A stretch of 48,091 nt of DNA from Sulfurovum sp. (GTDB lineage: Bacteria > Campylobacterota > Campylobacteria > Campylobacterales > Sulfurovaceae), in NCBI GenBank assembly GCA_023955225.1, contig JAGSGJ010000012.1, forward strand, positions 1-48,091, read 5' to 3'. Position 1 is the stretch's first letter, and every line of letters begins with the position of its first letter. Under the pieces are notes generated by a model. The model had not been told where the DNA came from and did no database searches. It was given only the letters and a program-made list of their open reading frames with translations. The translations under genes and the position numbers were made by a program. Shown piece after piece: positions 8,145-15,900 of the stretch.

Positions 8145-8238
8145 GCTAAAGAAAATCTATTTAGCAATTTAGACAATTAACTTTAATTTAAGTCGCTAAT
8201 TTGTAGAATACAAAATAAATTTAGCTAATAAGCTAAAT
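8145..8238. promoter_or_regulatory. Divergent operator region of the ArsR-type repressor
   Basis: A perfect palindrome ATTTAGCT-AATA-AGCTAAAT lies at 8219-8238, just upstream of the transporter gene. The same half-site recurs as GCTAAA-9 nt-TTTAGC at 8145-8165, close to the repressor start. Two dyads with one half-site motif fit a dimeric winged-helix repressor controlling both promoters. Assignment to this ArsR is inference. Confidence 0.7.
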
Positions 8239-8258
8239 AGATTAACTGAAGGTATTAA

Positions 8259-9236
8259 ATGTCAAATAAAAAAATATTAGCTGCTTTAGGCGCAACAATA
8301 GCCGCATCTTTGTGTTGTATTACCCCTATTTTAGCTGTCTTGGCAGGGTCAAGTACACTTGCCTCTTCATTCTCATGGTTAGCTCCATATCATAACTATA
8401 TAGTCATATTTACTATTATCGTTTTACTCTATGCATGGTATGACAAATTAAAACCATCTAAAGAGTTGGAGTGTTCGTGTGATGAGAAACAAGGATTTTT
8501 TTCGAGTAAAACTTTTTTAGCAATCGTGACATTATTTTCTATTGTTATGCTCTCTTTCCCACAATGGGGAGATAAAGTATTTGATACTGCACCAAGTGCT
8601 GAAAGTTGTGCTACAGGTACCTGTGACACCAATTTAACAAAGAAAAAAGAGCTGCAAAAAAAGACTACTCTTAAAACTTTTAAAACTACACCTTCTTGTA
8701 AAACAAAAGTGGATTATGATACATCCATTTCTGATAAAATAGATATAGATACACTCTTTGTTTCTAACTATATGAAAGAGGAGAAATTACATCCAACAGC
8801 TTGTAATCAAGTTGCTTGTACAGGCTCAGGGATAGCTGCTGTAGATGTTATGATGGAAAGAGCAAAAGACACAGTTGAAGAGATGAGTCCTGCTGTTCTA
8901 AAAAAGATGTTAGATGAAGGCGAAGAGATCATTCTTTTAGATGTAAGGGAGCCTTCTTCCAAAAATAAAGTTACCATTCCTACTGATGATGAAAGTTATG
9001 TTATGACAAGAGGAAATCTAGAGTTGAAAATACATAAAATTATTGATAACAAAGAATCTGTAGTCATTACCTTCTGTCGTTCTGGATTTAGAGGATTATT
9101 GGCTGCGGAGACCTTAAAACAGTTAGGTTATAAGCATGTTTATAACTTATCGGCAGGGCTAAAGGGCTGGGCAAGAGCTGGATATCTGTTTATGGAAGAG
9201 GATGAACTTGTAAATAAAAAAGAGAGTGAAATATAA
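8259..9236 (+). CDS. MerT-like transporter fused to a rhodanese domain
   Basis: Residues 1-~105 resemble the mercuric ion transporter MerT: helix 1 carries the vicinal pair C19-C20 before a proline (SLCCITPILAVLAG), helix 2 is ~46-62, the cytoplasmic loop has C72-x-C74, and helix 3 is ~84-100. A linker follows with Cys pairs C117/C122 and C182/C187, plus C147. Residues ~207-312 form a rhodanese domain with the six-residue active loop C273-RSGFR and an LLDVRE strand. If the usual three-helix MerT topology holds, the rhodanese faces the periplasm, where MerP would normally be. The substrate is unproven; a soft metal(loid) or sulfur species is likely. It lies 3 bases from the methyltransferase gene, presumably in one transcript under the ArsR repressor. 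Confidence 0.82.
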   Translation: MSNKKILAALGATIAASLCCITPILAVLAGSSTLASSFSWLAPYHNYIVIFTIIVLLYAWYDKLKPSKELECSCDEKQGFFSSKTFLAIVTLFSIVMLSFPQWGDKVFDTAPSAESCATGTCDTNLTKKKELQKKTTLKTFKTTPSCKTKVDYDTSISDKIDIDTLFVSNYMKEEKLHPTACNQVACTGSGIAAVDVMMERAKDTVEEMSPAVLKKMLDEGEEIILLDVREPSSKNKVTIPTDDESYVMTRGNLELKIHKIIDNKESVVITFCRSGFRGLLAAETLKQLGYKHVYNLSAGLKGWARAGYLFMEEDELVNKKESEI

Positions 9237-9239
9237 GTA

Positions 9240-10601
9240 ATGGCAGACAATGTGCAGATAATTGAACTATATACCGAGTTGGCACAAAATCCTAGTAAAG
9301 ATTTTGGCTGGGAAAAAGGTTTGAAAAATGCACAAGCCCATGGATACAAACATGAATGGATAGTGACCATTCCATCTCAGATTTGGGAGTTTTGTGCGGC
9401 AGTCGGTAATCCCTTTGACGGAGCTGATATTCAAAAAGGTGATGTTGTTATAGATCTGGGTTGTGGCGCAGGTGTTGATCTTTTGGTTTCTGCATTATTG
9501 GTTGGAGAACAGGGCAGTGTGATTGGTGTAGATATAACACCAGAAATGGTTAAGAAAGCAAGATATCATGCTTCTCTCTCCGGCTTTTCAAATGTAGAGG
9601 TATTAGAGAGTAATTTTGAAGCGATAGATATTGAAGATGAGAGTGTGGATGTGGTGATCTCGAATGGAGCTATAAACCTTACCAGTTGTAAAGAGAGTGT
9701 ATTTGCCGAGATATATAGAATTTTAAAGCCTGAAGGGAAGATATATTTTGCCGATATGATCGATATCTCCGATACAAATGAAAGTTGTTCACTTGAAAGT
9801 AGTTCAACTTGCTGTAACGAAAATGAAGATGATTGGGCGAACTGTGTAGCAGGAACACTACGAGAAAATGAATTAATAGAGATAATCAGCAAATCAGGCT
9901 TTAGAGATGTAGCATGTACAGGTTTAACACATTATAAAACAGCAGATTCGACTTGTGGTGCTACATTTAAAGCGACTAAAATTCCCTCTGATACATTAAG
10001 AGAACAGCATTGGGATAGAATCTTCAAAACGAAAGATTATACGCAGGTTCTATGGCATCAGGATACACCAAAAACTTCGTTTATGCTTATCGAACAGTAT
10101 GCGAAAAAAGAGGATTTCATTATAGATGTAGGATCTGGTGCATCACTCCTTGTAGACATGTTAATAGACAATGAATATAAAAACATTACACTGCTGGATA
10201 CAGCAAAAACTTCTCTTGATATTGTGAAAAATAGACTTTTGCATAGATCCACTCTTCCAGACTATCACTGTTCAGATATTATGCACTTCAAGACAAGCCA
10301 AAAGTTTCATCTATGGCACGATAGAGCAGCATTTCATTTTTTACTTCTAAAAAAAGAGAGAATACAATATTTTGACGTATTGAACGAGAGTTTATTGTCA
10401 GGCGGGGTAGCAATTATAAATACGTTTTCTATAGGTGGGCAAGAGCAATGTGCAGGACTAGATATTGTCCAATATAATTCTGAAAAAATGCTTCAAGAAT
10501 TACCTTCAAGTTTAGAGTTAGTAGAGCAGATAGATATGCTGCATCGGACCCCAAAAGGAAGTGAGCAAAAATATAGTGCTTTTGTGATTAAGAAGATATA
10601 A
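9240..10601 (+). CDS. Two-domain SAM methyltransferase, N-terminal half ArsM-like
   Basis: Two class I methyltransferase domains in one chain. Domain 1 (~1-245) has motif I VIDLGCGAGVD, the acidic motif GVDITPEMVKKAR, SNGAINL and ILKPEGKIYFADM, a set typical of arsenite methyltransferase ArsM. Candidate metal thiols include C150, C183, C191-C192, C202 (in NCVAGTL, a position I equate with a conserved ArsM cysteine) and C239. The ArsM SNCVLNL cysteine is replaced by glycine. Domain 2 (~255-453) has its own motif I (FIIDVGSGAS) and LWHDRAAFHFLL, of an uncharacterised methyltransferase family. The short spacing to the MerT-rhodanese gene implies joint action, perhaps import or thiol handling followed by methylation. 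Arsenic is the default guess. Confidence 0.83.
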   Translation: MADNVQIIELYTELAQNPSKDFGWEKGLKNAQAHGYKHEWIVTIPSQIWEFCAAVGNPFDGADIQKGDVVIDLGCGAGVDLLVSALLVGEQGSVIGVDITPEMVKKARYHASLSGFSNVEVLESNFEAIDIEDESVDVVISNGAINLTSCKESVFAEIYRILKPEGKIYFADMIDISDTNESCSLESSSTCCNENEDDWANCVAGTLRENELIEIISKSGFRDVACTGLTHYKTADSTCGATFKATKIPSDTLREQHWDRIFKTKDYTQVLWHQDTPKTSFMLIEQYAKKEDFIIDVGSGASLLVDMLIDNEYKNITLLDTAKTSLDIVKNRLLHRSTLPDYHCSDIMHFKTSQKFHLWHDRAAFHFLLLKKERIQYFDVLNESLLSGGVAIINTFSIGGQEQCAGLDIVQYNSEKMLQELPSSLELVEQIDMLHRTPKGSEQKYSAFVIKKI

Positions 10602-10654
10602 GGTTTGAATCCTGCTGTGATAAAACCTCAATTTTATAATTTTTAATGTCGCTG

Positions 10655-10693
10655 TAGCGATAAACCTTATATTCTATGTTAGAGTATAAGGTT
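10655..10693 (+). repeat. Palindromic repeat copy 2, right of the metal-resistance cassette
   Basis: The arms AACCTTATA and TATAAGGTT pair perfectly over 9 bp around a 13-base loop. It lies between two convergent genes and could double as a bidirectional terminator. It matches copy 1 at 7620-7658 at 34 of 39 positions in direct orientation. Confidence 0.78.
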
Positions 10694-10720
10694 TTCATAT
10701 AGTAAGAGAGAATTTTTATA

Positions 10721-11188
10721 TTAGTCTCTTACAGGTACATAAGCATACCCTTCATTCTGTTTGTCTATTAAACCTATGCTTGCATTAGGGATGATTTTTA
10801 CAAAGTCGTAGATATCTTTCTTCTCCAGTCCATGTTTACGTGCTCCTGAACCGCATACTAAGAACTGAACATCATAAGTCGTTGCCAGAGTTTGTATACG
10901 TTTTGCTAGAGTTTTATAGGTTGAACCCAATGCTTTGTCATCTTTAAACTCACTGTGCTCCGGGTATTTAACGAAAAATTTGTAGGCACCCCCATGTATA
11001 ATAACCGCAATATCTAGCTCACGCAAGGAACCTTCATAGTGTGCCTTATTTGCTACCGCAGCGCTTAAAATACGTAGTTCAAAATTACTCAAGTCTTTGG
11101 TGGTTAAATCATACACTACTTTTGCAGAACCCTCTTGAGCATGTAACATACCCATGCTGATGAGTAGCATACAGATAATTTTTTTCAT
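10721..11188 (-). CDS. Periplasmic DsrE-family protein
   Basis: A signal peptide (MKKIICMLLISMGMLHAQ) is followed by a DsrE/TusD-like fold of about 135 residues. A single conserved cysteine lies in FLVCGSGARKHGLEKKDI, the position used for sulfur transfer in DsrE relatives. I chose the ATG at 11188, preceded by AAAGG, because the 36 extra upstream residues of the longer frame would bury the signal peptide. It is a paralogue of the DsrE protein at 21885-22322: both share a CG...EKKDL/I segment and end in GYxY. Sulfur carrier or persulfide chemistry in the periplasm is plausible. It converges on the metal cassette and diverges from the Cache sensor gene. Confidence 0.8.
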   Translation of the reverse strand: MKKIICMLLISMGMLHAQEGSAKVVYDLTTKDLSNFELRILSAAVANKAHYEGSLRELDIAVIIHGGAYKFFVKYPEHSEFKDDKALGSTYKTLAKRIQTLATTYDVQFLVCGSGARKHGLEKKDIYDFVKIIPNASIGLIDKQNEGYAYVPVRD

Positions 11189-11325
11189 AGATGAACCTTT
11201 AATTAAAATATGAGATAGCATACCATTATAATGTAAAAAAAGAATAAAATACAATTTAAGCATAAATATAGTCTTAGTATCGTAGCATTTTGTCAAGATA
11301 GATCAGGTATAAAGGGTTCATAATT

Positions 11326-12456
11326 ATGAAAAAAATATCTTGTACACCAAAGAAGTATATTAGTAAAATAGTACTCTATATTACTTTTGTTGTCTTGATC
11401 TTTCTTTTTAGTTCCGTTTTTTTCTTTGTGCAGCAAAGTAAAGAAGACAGACTCATCAGTTTAGGTGACGCTATCGTAAGTAATTTTAGAGCGGGACTTG
11501 ATTATGAGATGGTTGATCTACTTTCCTTGTCTTTAGCCCTGTCTGAAGATGGAGAACTTAAAAATGCACTTACCCATGATGATGAGGCTCAAGGGTATCA
11601 GATCCTTAGTAAAATTACTGAACGTTTTAAAAAGTACACACATATAAAAACCTTACGGATCCAAATACTCACGCCCGACTTTTTTATTTTTGCACGCAGT
11701 TGGGATGAAGGATATGAGGGGATGCCTATCTGGTGGTTTCGGGATGATTTGAATTCCCTCCAAAAAAATGCCCGTCCCAAAGTAGGAATGGAAACAGGTA
11801 GATTACTCACTTTAAAAGCAACGATTCCTATACGCAGTGGAAATAGAGTACTTGGATATCTGGAAGTGATTAAATTTATCGATGAGTTTACTTTGAAATT
11901 ACGTAAAAAAGGTATTGAACTTTTTGCACTGATGGATGAACAGTATTTGGAAAAGGCTGAATTGATGCGTAACTTTCCTCTTATAAACGGACATGTGCTT
12001 TCAAATCAAAATTATAATCAACAATATCTTGATAACATAGAAATGTTAGACTGGGAAAGTTTGTTGATGACGAATTATGAGTATGAAGATAATATCCTTT
12101 ATTTGTATGAGCCGATGCTGAATGGAAAAGGAAAACAAATTGGTATGTATTTACTGTGTATCCCGGAAGATGCACTTAAAAAATATGAGGAAAAAAACCA
12201 AAGTGTGTCATTTTTTACACAGTTCTCAGATGAAGATATAGAGAAGGTAGTGGATGCATGGAAAACTCCCCATGACAGTTTTCGTAATGAGTATGATAAA
12301 AATATAGTAGAGCTTTTACCAAAGCTAAACCAAGATGACAAGCAGGAACTTGAATTAGAAGCGAAACGTGTGCTGCTAAAATATAGCAAAGATGAGCTCA
12401 TTGATATAATCATCGAGAATAAGCATAATGAGAAAAAGTCAGGGATAATAAAATGA
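11326..12456 (+). CDS. Stand-alone periplasmic Cache-type sensor protein
   Basis: One membrane anchor (~15-35) is followed by a periplasmic sensor domain with Cache features: FKKYTHIKTLRIQILTPD, RSWDEGY, and VGMETGRLLTLKATIPIRSG (the membrane-distal ligand-binding region). A helical, charged C-terminal part comes next. No second membrane segment, kinase, HAMP or output domain is present. The stop overlaps the response-regulator start by 4 bases, so it is co-translated with a two-component pair and is probably its accessory sensor. Given soxXYZAB downstream, the ligand may be a reduced sulfur compound; that is inference from context only. Confidence 0.8.
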   Translation: MKKISCTPKKYISKIVLYITFVVLIFLFSSVFFFVQQSKEDRLISLGDAIVSNFRAGLDYEMVDLLSLSLALSEDGELKNALTHDDEAQGYQILSKITERFKKYTHIKTLRIQILTPDFFIFARSWDEGYEGMPIWWFRDDLNSLQKNARPKVGMETGRLLTLKATIPIRSGNRVLGYLEVIKFIDEFTLKLRKKGIELFALMDEQYLEKAELMRNFPLINGHVLSNQNYNQQYLDNIEMLDWESLLMTNYEYEDNILYLYEPMLNGKGKQIGMYLLCIPEDALKKYEEKNQSVSFFTQFSDEDIEKVVDAWKTPHDSFRNEYDKNIVELLPKLNQDDKQELELEAKRVLLKYSKDELIDIIIENKHNEKKSGIIK

Positions 12457-13112
12457 AAATATTGATTTTAGAAGATGAAAGAATACTTGCTTTGAGTATG
12501 AGAGAATTTTTAGAAGACAGTGGTTACGAAGTTGAATGTTATACACATTCAGATGAAGCCTATGATGCTATTTACGACAATGTTTATGATCTGTTACTTT
12601 TAGATGTGAAAGTACCCGGTGAAAAAAATGGTTTTGAGATGCTGGAAGAACTGCGTAAAGATGGGAATAAAACGCCCGCTATATTCATTACATCGTTAAC
12701 AGATATAGATGATCTAACTCGTGGATATGAGTGTGGTGCCTGTGATTATATGCGTAAACCTTTTGACCTTGCAGAATTGAAATTACGTGTGGAACAGGTG
12801 GTAAAACTACAATGTTTTGCTTCTTCTGAAGAGAGCATAGACCTGCCATCAGGATATAAGTATGATCTTCAAAAGATGAAGCTTACTTTACATGATGAAA
12901 GTGTAGTCCTTGCTAAAACAGAAACGAAGATCTTAGAACTTCTTATCAAGAAAAGAGGATCTGTTGTGAGTTGTGAAATGTTTTGGGAAGAGGTATGGGG
13001 TGAGTGGGTTGATTCGGCCAATATCCGTGTTCAAGTAGGTAATTTACGTAAAAAACTTGAAAAAGATTTTATTAAAAATGTACGCGGTGTAGGGTACAGT
13101 ATTGATTTTTAA
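12453..13112 (+). CDS. OmpR/PhoB-family response regulator
   Basis: The receiver domain has the acidic pair E7-D8, phospho-acceptor D51 (LLLLDVKVPG), the conserved Thr in FITSL and Lys in YMRKPFDLAEL. It is followed by a C-terminal winged helix (~125-219) with TETKILELLIKKRGSVVS and the recognition region ANIRVQVGNLRKKLEK. It overlaps both neighbours (Cache sensor upstream, kinase downstream). OmpR-type regulators bind direct repeats spaced about one helical turn apart. Such a pair (TTTACACT, 11 bp apart) lies at the soxX promoter at 14335-14353, making soxXYZAB the best target candidate. Confidence 0.92.
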   Translation: MKILILEDERILALSMREFLEDSGYEVECYTHSDEAYDAIYDNVYDLLLLDVKVPGEKNGFEMLEELRKDGNKTPAIFITSLTDIDDLTRGYECGACDYMRKPFDLAELKLRVEQVVKLQCFASSEESIDLPSGYKYDLQKMKLTLHDESVVLAKTETKILELLIKKRGSVVSCEMFWEEVWGEWVDSANIRVQVGNLRKKLEKDFIKNVRGVGYSIDF

Positions 13113-14244
13113 TAGAGAAAAATTTGCTCGTAAATATGCATTGATCTATACCGGAATATTGGCTGTTTTACTTATAGTTCCATTGATGGTATATATACAA
13201 CTACTTTTACAGATAGATGAATCGAAAGTGAAACTTTCGCTTGAAGTACAAGCAAAAAAAATTATTACTTCTATGCAGCGTTATCAAAATGAAGATAAAG
13301 TATATCATTTCCCAAGGTATAAAGAGTATAAAGCAGCCCTCTATAATGGCAAGTATCAAACTGTATTTACGACTTTAGATTTTGAACCTTTGTCATTTAC
13401 AGAAGGTTTTCATCAAAAAGGAAATCGTTATTATTATGTTTATACTCTTCCTTCTTATTATTTCGATGCAAGCTATTTATTGGTTTCTACCGTACATACT
13501 GCCAATAATATTTACCTTTTTGCCACGATGATCATGATTGCCATTGTGATTGCTTTATTTATATTTTCATTTCTATTACTTAGGAATTTTTCAAGACCTT
13601 TTGAAAAACTCAATGTACAGCTTGATAATTTCATCAAAGATTCTATGCATGAGATCAATACTCCTTTGAGTATCATCAACCTGAATTCTGATCTTTTTGC
13701 CAATAAATATGGTGAAAATAAATACTTGTGGCGTATCAAGTCCGCTTCAAAAACACTTGCAACTATTTACAATGACATGGATTATCTTGTGAAAGAAGGA
13801 AGAATTGATCATAAAATAAGCCTATTGGATTTTAGTGAATTCATTCAAAATAGAGTAGATTATTTCCAGGAAGTTGCAAATCTTAAGTCAATGAATTTAA
13901 AAACCAATATACTCCCAGGTTTAACTCATATGTTTTCTAAAACTAAATTACAGCGAATTGTTGACAATACTATTTCAAATGCGATCAAATACAGTAATGA
14001 CAACAGCCATGTCGAGATCAATGCATATATGGAAGATGAGCATATTGTGTTTGAAGTAAAGGACTATGGTGTGGGGATAAAAGATACCACTAAAATATTT
14101 TCACGTTACTATAGAGAAAATGAAGCGAAGGGTGGCTTTGGAATAGGCTTAAACATTGTTAAGAAGATCATAGATGAAGAGGATATTCTTTTAACGGTAA
14201 GTTCTGTCATGGGTGAAGGTACAAGATTCCGCTATATTTTTTAG
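13102..14244 (+). CDS. Membrane sensor histidine kinase
   Basis: Two membrane helices (~14-35 and ~136-160) enclose a ~100-residue periplasmic domain. The H-box is DSMHEINTPLSII (phospho-acceptor H183), the N-box is DNTISNAIKYSN, and the ATP lid has VKDYGVGI and GGFGIGL. The track-supported start is TTG at 13102, overlapping the regulator stop by 11 bases, with AGGG about 8 bases upstream. There is no clear HAMP domain, only a short linker RNFSRPFEKL. It is the cognate kinase of the preceding regulator, and its activity may be tuned by the separate Cache protein. Confidence 0.9.
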   Translation: MIFNREKFARKYALIYTGILAVLLIVPLMVYIQLLLQIDESKVKLSLEVQAKKIITSMQRYQNEDKVYHFPRYKEYKAALYNGKYQTVFTTLDFEPLSFTEGFHQKGNRYYYVYTLPSYYFDASYLLVSTVHTANNIYLFATMIMIAIVIALFIFSFLLLRNFSRPFEKLNVQLDNFIKDSMHEINTPLSIINLNSDLFANKYGENKYLWRIKSASKTLATIYNDMDYLVKEGRIDHKISLLDFSEFIQNRVDYFQEVANLKSMNLKTNILPGLTHMFSKTKLQRIVDNTISNAIKYSNDNSHVEINAYMEDEHIVFEVKDYGVGIKDTTKIFSRYYRENEAKGGFGIGLNIVKKIIDEEDILLTVSSVMGEGTRFRYIF

Positions 14245-14288
14245 TCATTTCTCCCTTATTTCTACTGTAACAAAACAGCACATTAAAC

Positions 14289-14327
14289 ATAACTATTTAC
14301 AAATAAAAAAAATTTATAAATAGTTAT
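14289..14327. repeat. Inverted repeat upstream of the sox promoter
   Basis: ATAACTATTTA (14289-14299) and TAAATAGTTAT (14317-14327) form a perfect 11-bp dyad around a 17-base A-rich spacer. It lies 45 bases after the kinase stop and just before the soxX promoter. It may terminate the regulator operon or act as a second control site. Confidence 0.55.
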
Positions 14328-14334
14328 CTACTTT

Positions 14335-14366
14335 TTTACACTTTCTTTACACTCCTTTGTTATGAT
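14335..14366 (+). promoter_or_regulatory. soxXYZAB promoter with an 11-bp direct repeat
   Basis: TTTACACT occurs at 14335-14342 and again at 14346-14353, an 11-bp period, followed 8 bases later by TATGAT (14361-14366). No good -35 sits at the right distance, as expected for a promoter activated by an OmpR-type regulator bound over the -35 region. AAAGGAG then precedes the soxX ATG. Confidence 0.6.
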
Positions 14367-14397
14367 ACTTTTTTAAACCAAATTAAAAGGAGTATGA

Positions 14398-14973
14398 ATG
14401 CATACAAAAATTAAATGTCTTGCCTATGCAACATTGTTTTTATCAGCTTCAGCATCGCTATGTGCTGCGGACTTGACAAAAGCATATGATATGCCAGATG
14501 CAAGCAAACTGATAGAGAAAGATCTGTTCCCTGCGGCTAAAGCCTACACAATGCCAAAGAGCTGTAATCTCACAGATCCTAAGGCAATCGCTAGAGGGGA
14601 ATATATGTTCCATAATCTCAATGGTAAAAAAGCAAAAAAACCTGCACCAGCAGGATTGGCCAAGTTTATTGAGAAAAAAGGTAAAGATGGCAAAGTGACA
14701 AAAAAGCCAAAACAGTATGGTAACTGCGTAGCATGTCATGACATCGAAGGTGCAAAAGGTCCAGGAAACATCGGTCCTAGTCTTACAGGATATAAGGCAA
14801 TGTTCTTAGATACAAAAGCAAGAGATACACAATTTGTCTATCAGAAAATTGCAGATCCTAGAATTGATAATGCCAATACACACATGACAGTTAATCTTAC
14901 TACAGGACTCTTTAATGAGCAAGAGATTTGTGATTACACTGCGTACGTTGTATCAGAAAAAAAGAAAAAGTAA
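14398..14973 (+). CDS. soxX: SoxX, monoheme cytochrome c subunit of SoxAX
   Basis: The small subunit of the SoxAX c-type cytochrome, which oxidatively couples thiosulfate to the SoxY cysteine in the periplasm. A signal peptide (cleavage after ASLCAA) and a heme site C110-VAC-H114 are clear. NIGPSLTGY and a candidate distal Met ligand in THMTVN follow. At 191 residues it carries a Lys-rich insertion (~78-106) before the heme motif. It is first in a tight soxX-Y-Z-A-B operon. Confidence 0.95.
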   Translation: MHTKIKCLAYATLFLSASASLCAADLTKAYDMPDASKLIEKDLFPAAKAYTMPKSCNLTDPKAIARGEYMFHNLNGKKAKKPAPAGLAKFIEKKGKDGKVTKKPKQYGNCVACHDIEGAKGPGNIGPSLTGYKAMFLDTKARDTQFVYQKIADPRIDNANTHMTVNLTTGLFNEQEICDYTAYVVSEKKKK

Positions 14974-14985
14974 AAGGAATAGAGA

Positions 14986-15453
14986 ATGGAAAGAAGAAAT
15001 TTTATAAAAAGTATCTGTGCAGCATCGGCTGTAGCAGCAACAATTACGCCTTCGGCATTATTTGCAAAAGAAGCACCAAAAGGTGGAAATATTTTAGCAT
15101 ATGCAGCAGCAGTTGAAGCCATTACTGGTGGTAAAGCAGTTGCAGATAGCGATAAAGTGAAATTGACAGTACCAGAAATCGCAGAAAATGGTGCGGTTGT
15201 CCCTGTTAAAGTTGAAGTAGACAATCCTATGGAAGAAAGCAACTATGTGAAAGCAATTCATGTATTGAGTACTAAAAATGGTAACGCAAGATGTGCAGAT
15301 GTCATGTTGACACCATTAAATGGACGAGGTTATTTTGCTACCAGAGTTAAACTTGGTGGTACTCAAGATGTTGTTGCCTTGGTAGAACTTAGCAATGGTA
15401 CATTTATGAGATCAGCGAAAAGTGTAAAAGTAACTATTGGTGGTTGTGGTTGA
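14986..15453 (+). CDS. soxY: SoxY, sulfur-carrier subunit of SoxYZ
   Basis: Carries Sox intermediates covalently on its C-terminal cysteine. The protein ends VTIGGCG, the exact SoxY swinging-arm motif. The N-terminus has a twin-arginine signal (MERRNFIKSICAASAVAAT) for folded export, probably with SoxZ. It begins 12 bases after soxX, with AAAGGAATAG before the ATG. Confidence 0.97.
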   Translation: MERRNFIKSICAASAVAATITPSALFAKEAPKGGNILAYAAAVEAITGGKAVADSDKVKLTVPEIAENGAVVPVKVEVDNPMEESNYVKAIHVLSTKNGNARCADVMLTPLNGRGYFATRVKLGGTQDVVALVELSNGTFMRSAKSVKVTIGGCG

Positions 15454-15558
15454 TTTTATTCATATGATGTTTTTTTAAAGCATTAAGTTTTAGTGAGAGG
15501 AATTGAAAAGAGTATAGATCTTTTTTCAAGGAAAATAATAGATAGAAAAGGAAATGAG

Positions 15559-15897
15559 ATGGCAGAAGCAAGAAAATCGATGATTAAGATCAAACCTAAA
15601 AAGTACAAAGCGGGAGATATCGTAAAAGTTGACTTTATCGTTATTCACCCGATGGATACTGGTTTACAAAAAGATAAAAAAACAGGAAATATTATACCGG
15701 CGCATTTTATAGATAATATTACTTTCTCTTTAGACGGGAAAGCATTTACAACTATGAAAGTATGGGAAACTGTTTCAACAAACCCTTATTTCTCAGTAAA
15801 CCTAAAAGTACCTGGTGCAGGTAAGATAACGGTTGACTATACAGACAATACAGGTGAGAAAAATTCGAAGAGTAAAAAACTTAAGCCAAAAGGATAA
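15559..15897 (+). CDS. soxZ: SoxZ, partner subunit of SoxYZ
   Basis: Immunoglobulin-like partner of SoxY. The segment SMIKIKPKKYKAGDIVKVDFIVIHPMDTG and the later HFIDNITFSLDGK are typical of SoxZ. I start it at the ATG at 15559, preceded by AAAGGA, because the 22 extra residues of the longer frame (from a GTG at 15493) do not resemble the family. It has no signal peptide, consistent with hitchhiking export with the Tat-directed SoxY. It lies 3 bases before soxA. Confidence 0.96.
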   Translation: MAEARKSMIKIKPKKYKAGDIVKVDFIVIHPMDTGLQKDKKTGNIIPAHFIDNITFSLDGKAFTTMKVWETVSTNPYFSVNLKVPGAGKITVDYTDNTGEKNSKSKKLKPKG

Positions 15898-15900
15898 GCA

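Noticed and set aside
8259..10601. A classical mer (mercury) operon
   Set aside because: MerR, MerP and mercuric reductase MerA are absent, and the partner is a methyltransferase under ArsR control.
7620..10693. The repeated palindromes as a CRISPR array
   Set aside because: Copies are thousands of bases apart with genes between them, not regularly spaced units, and no cas genes are in the window.
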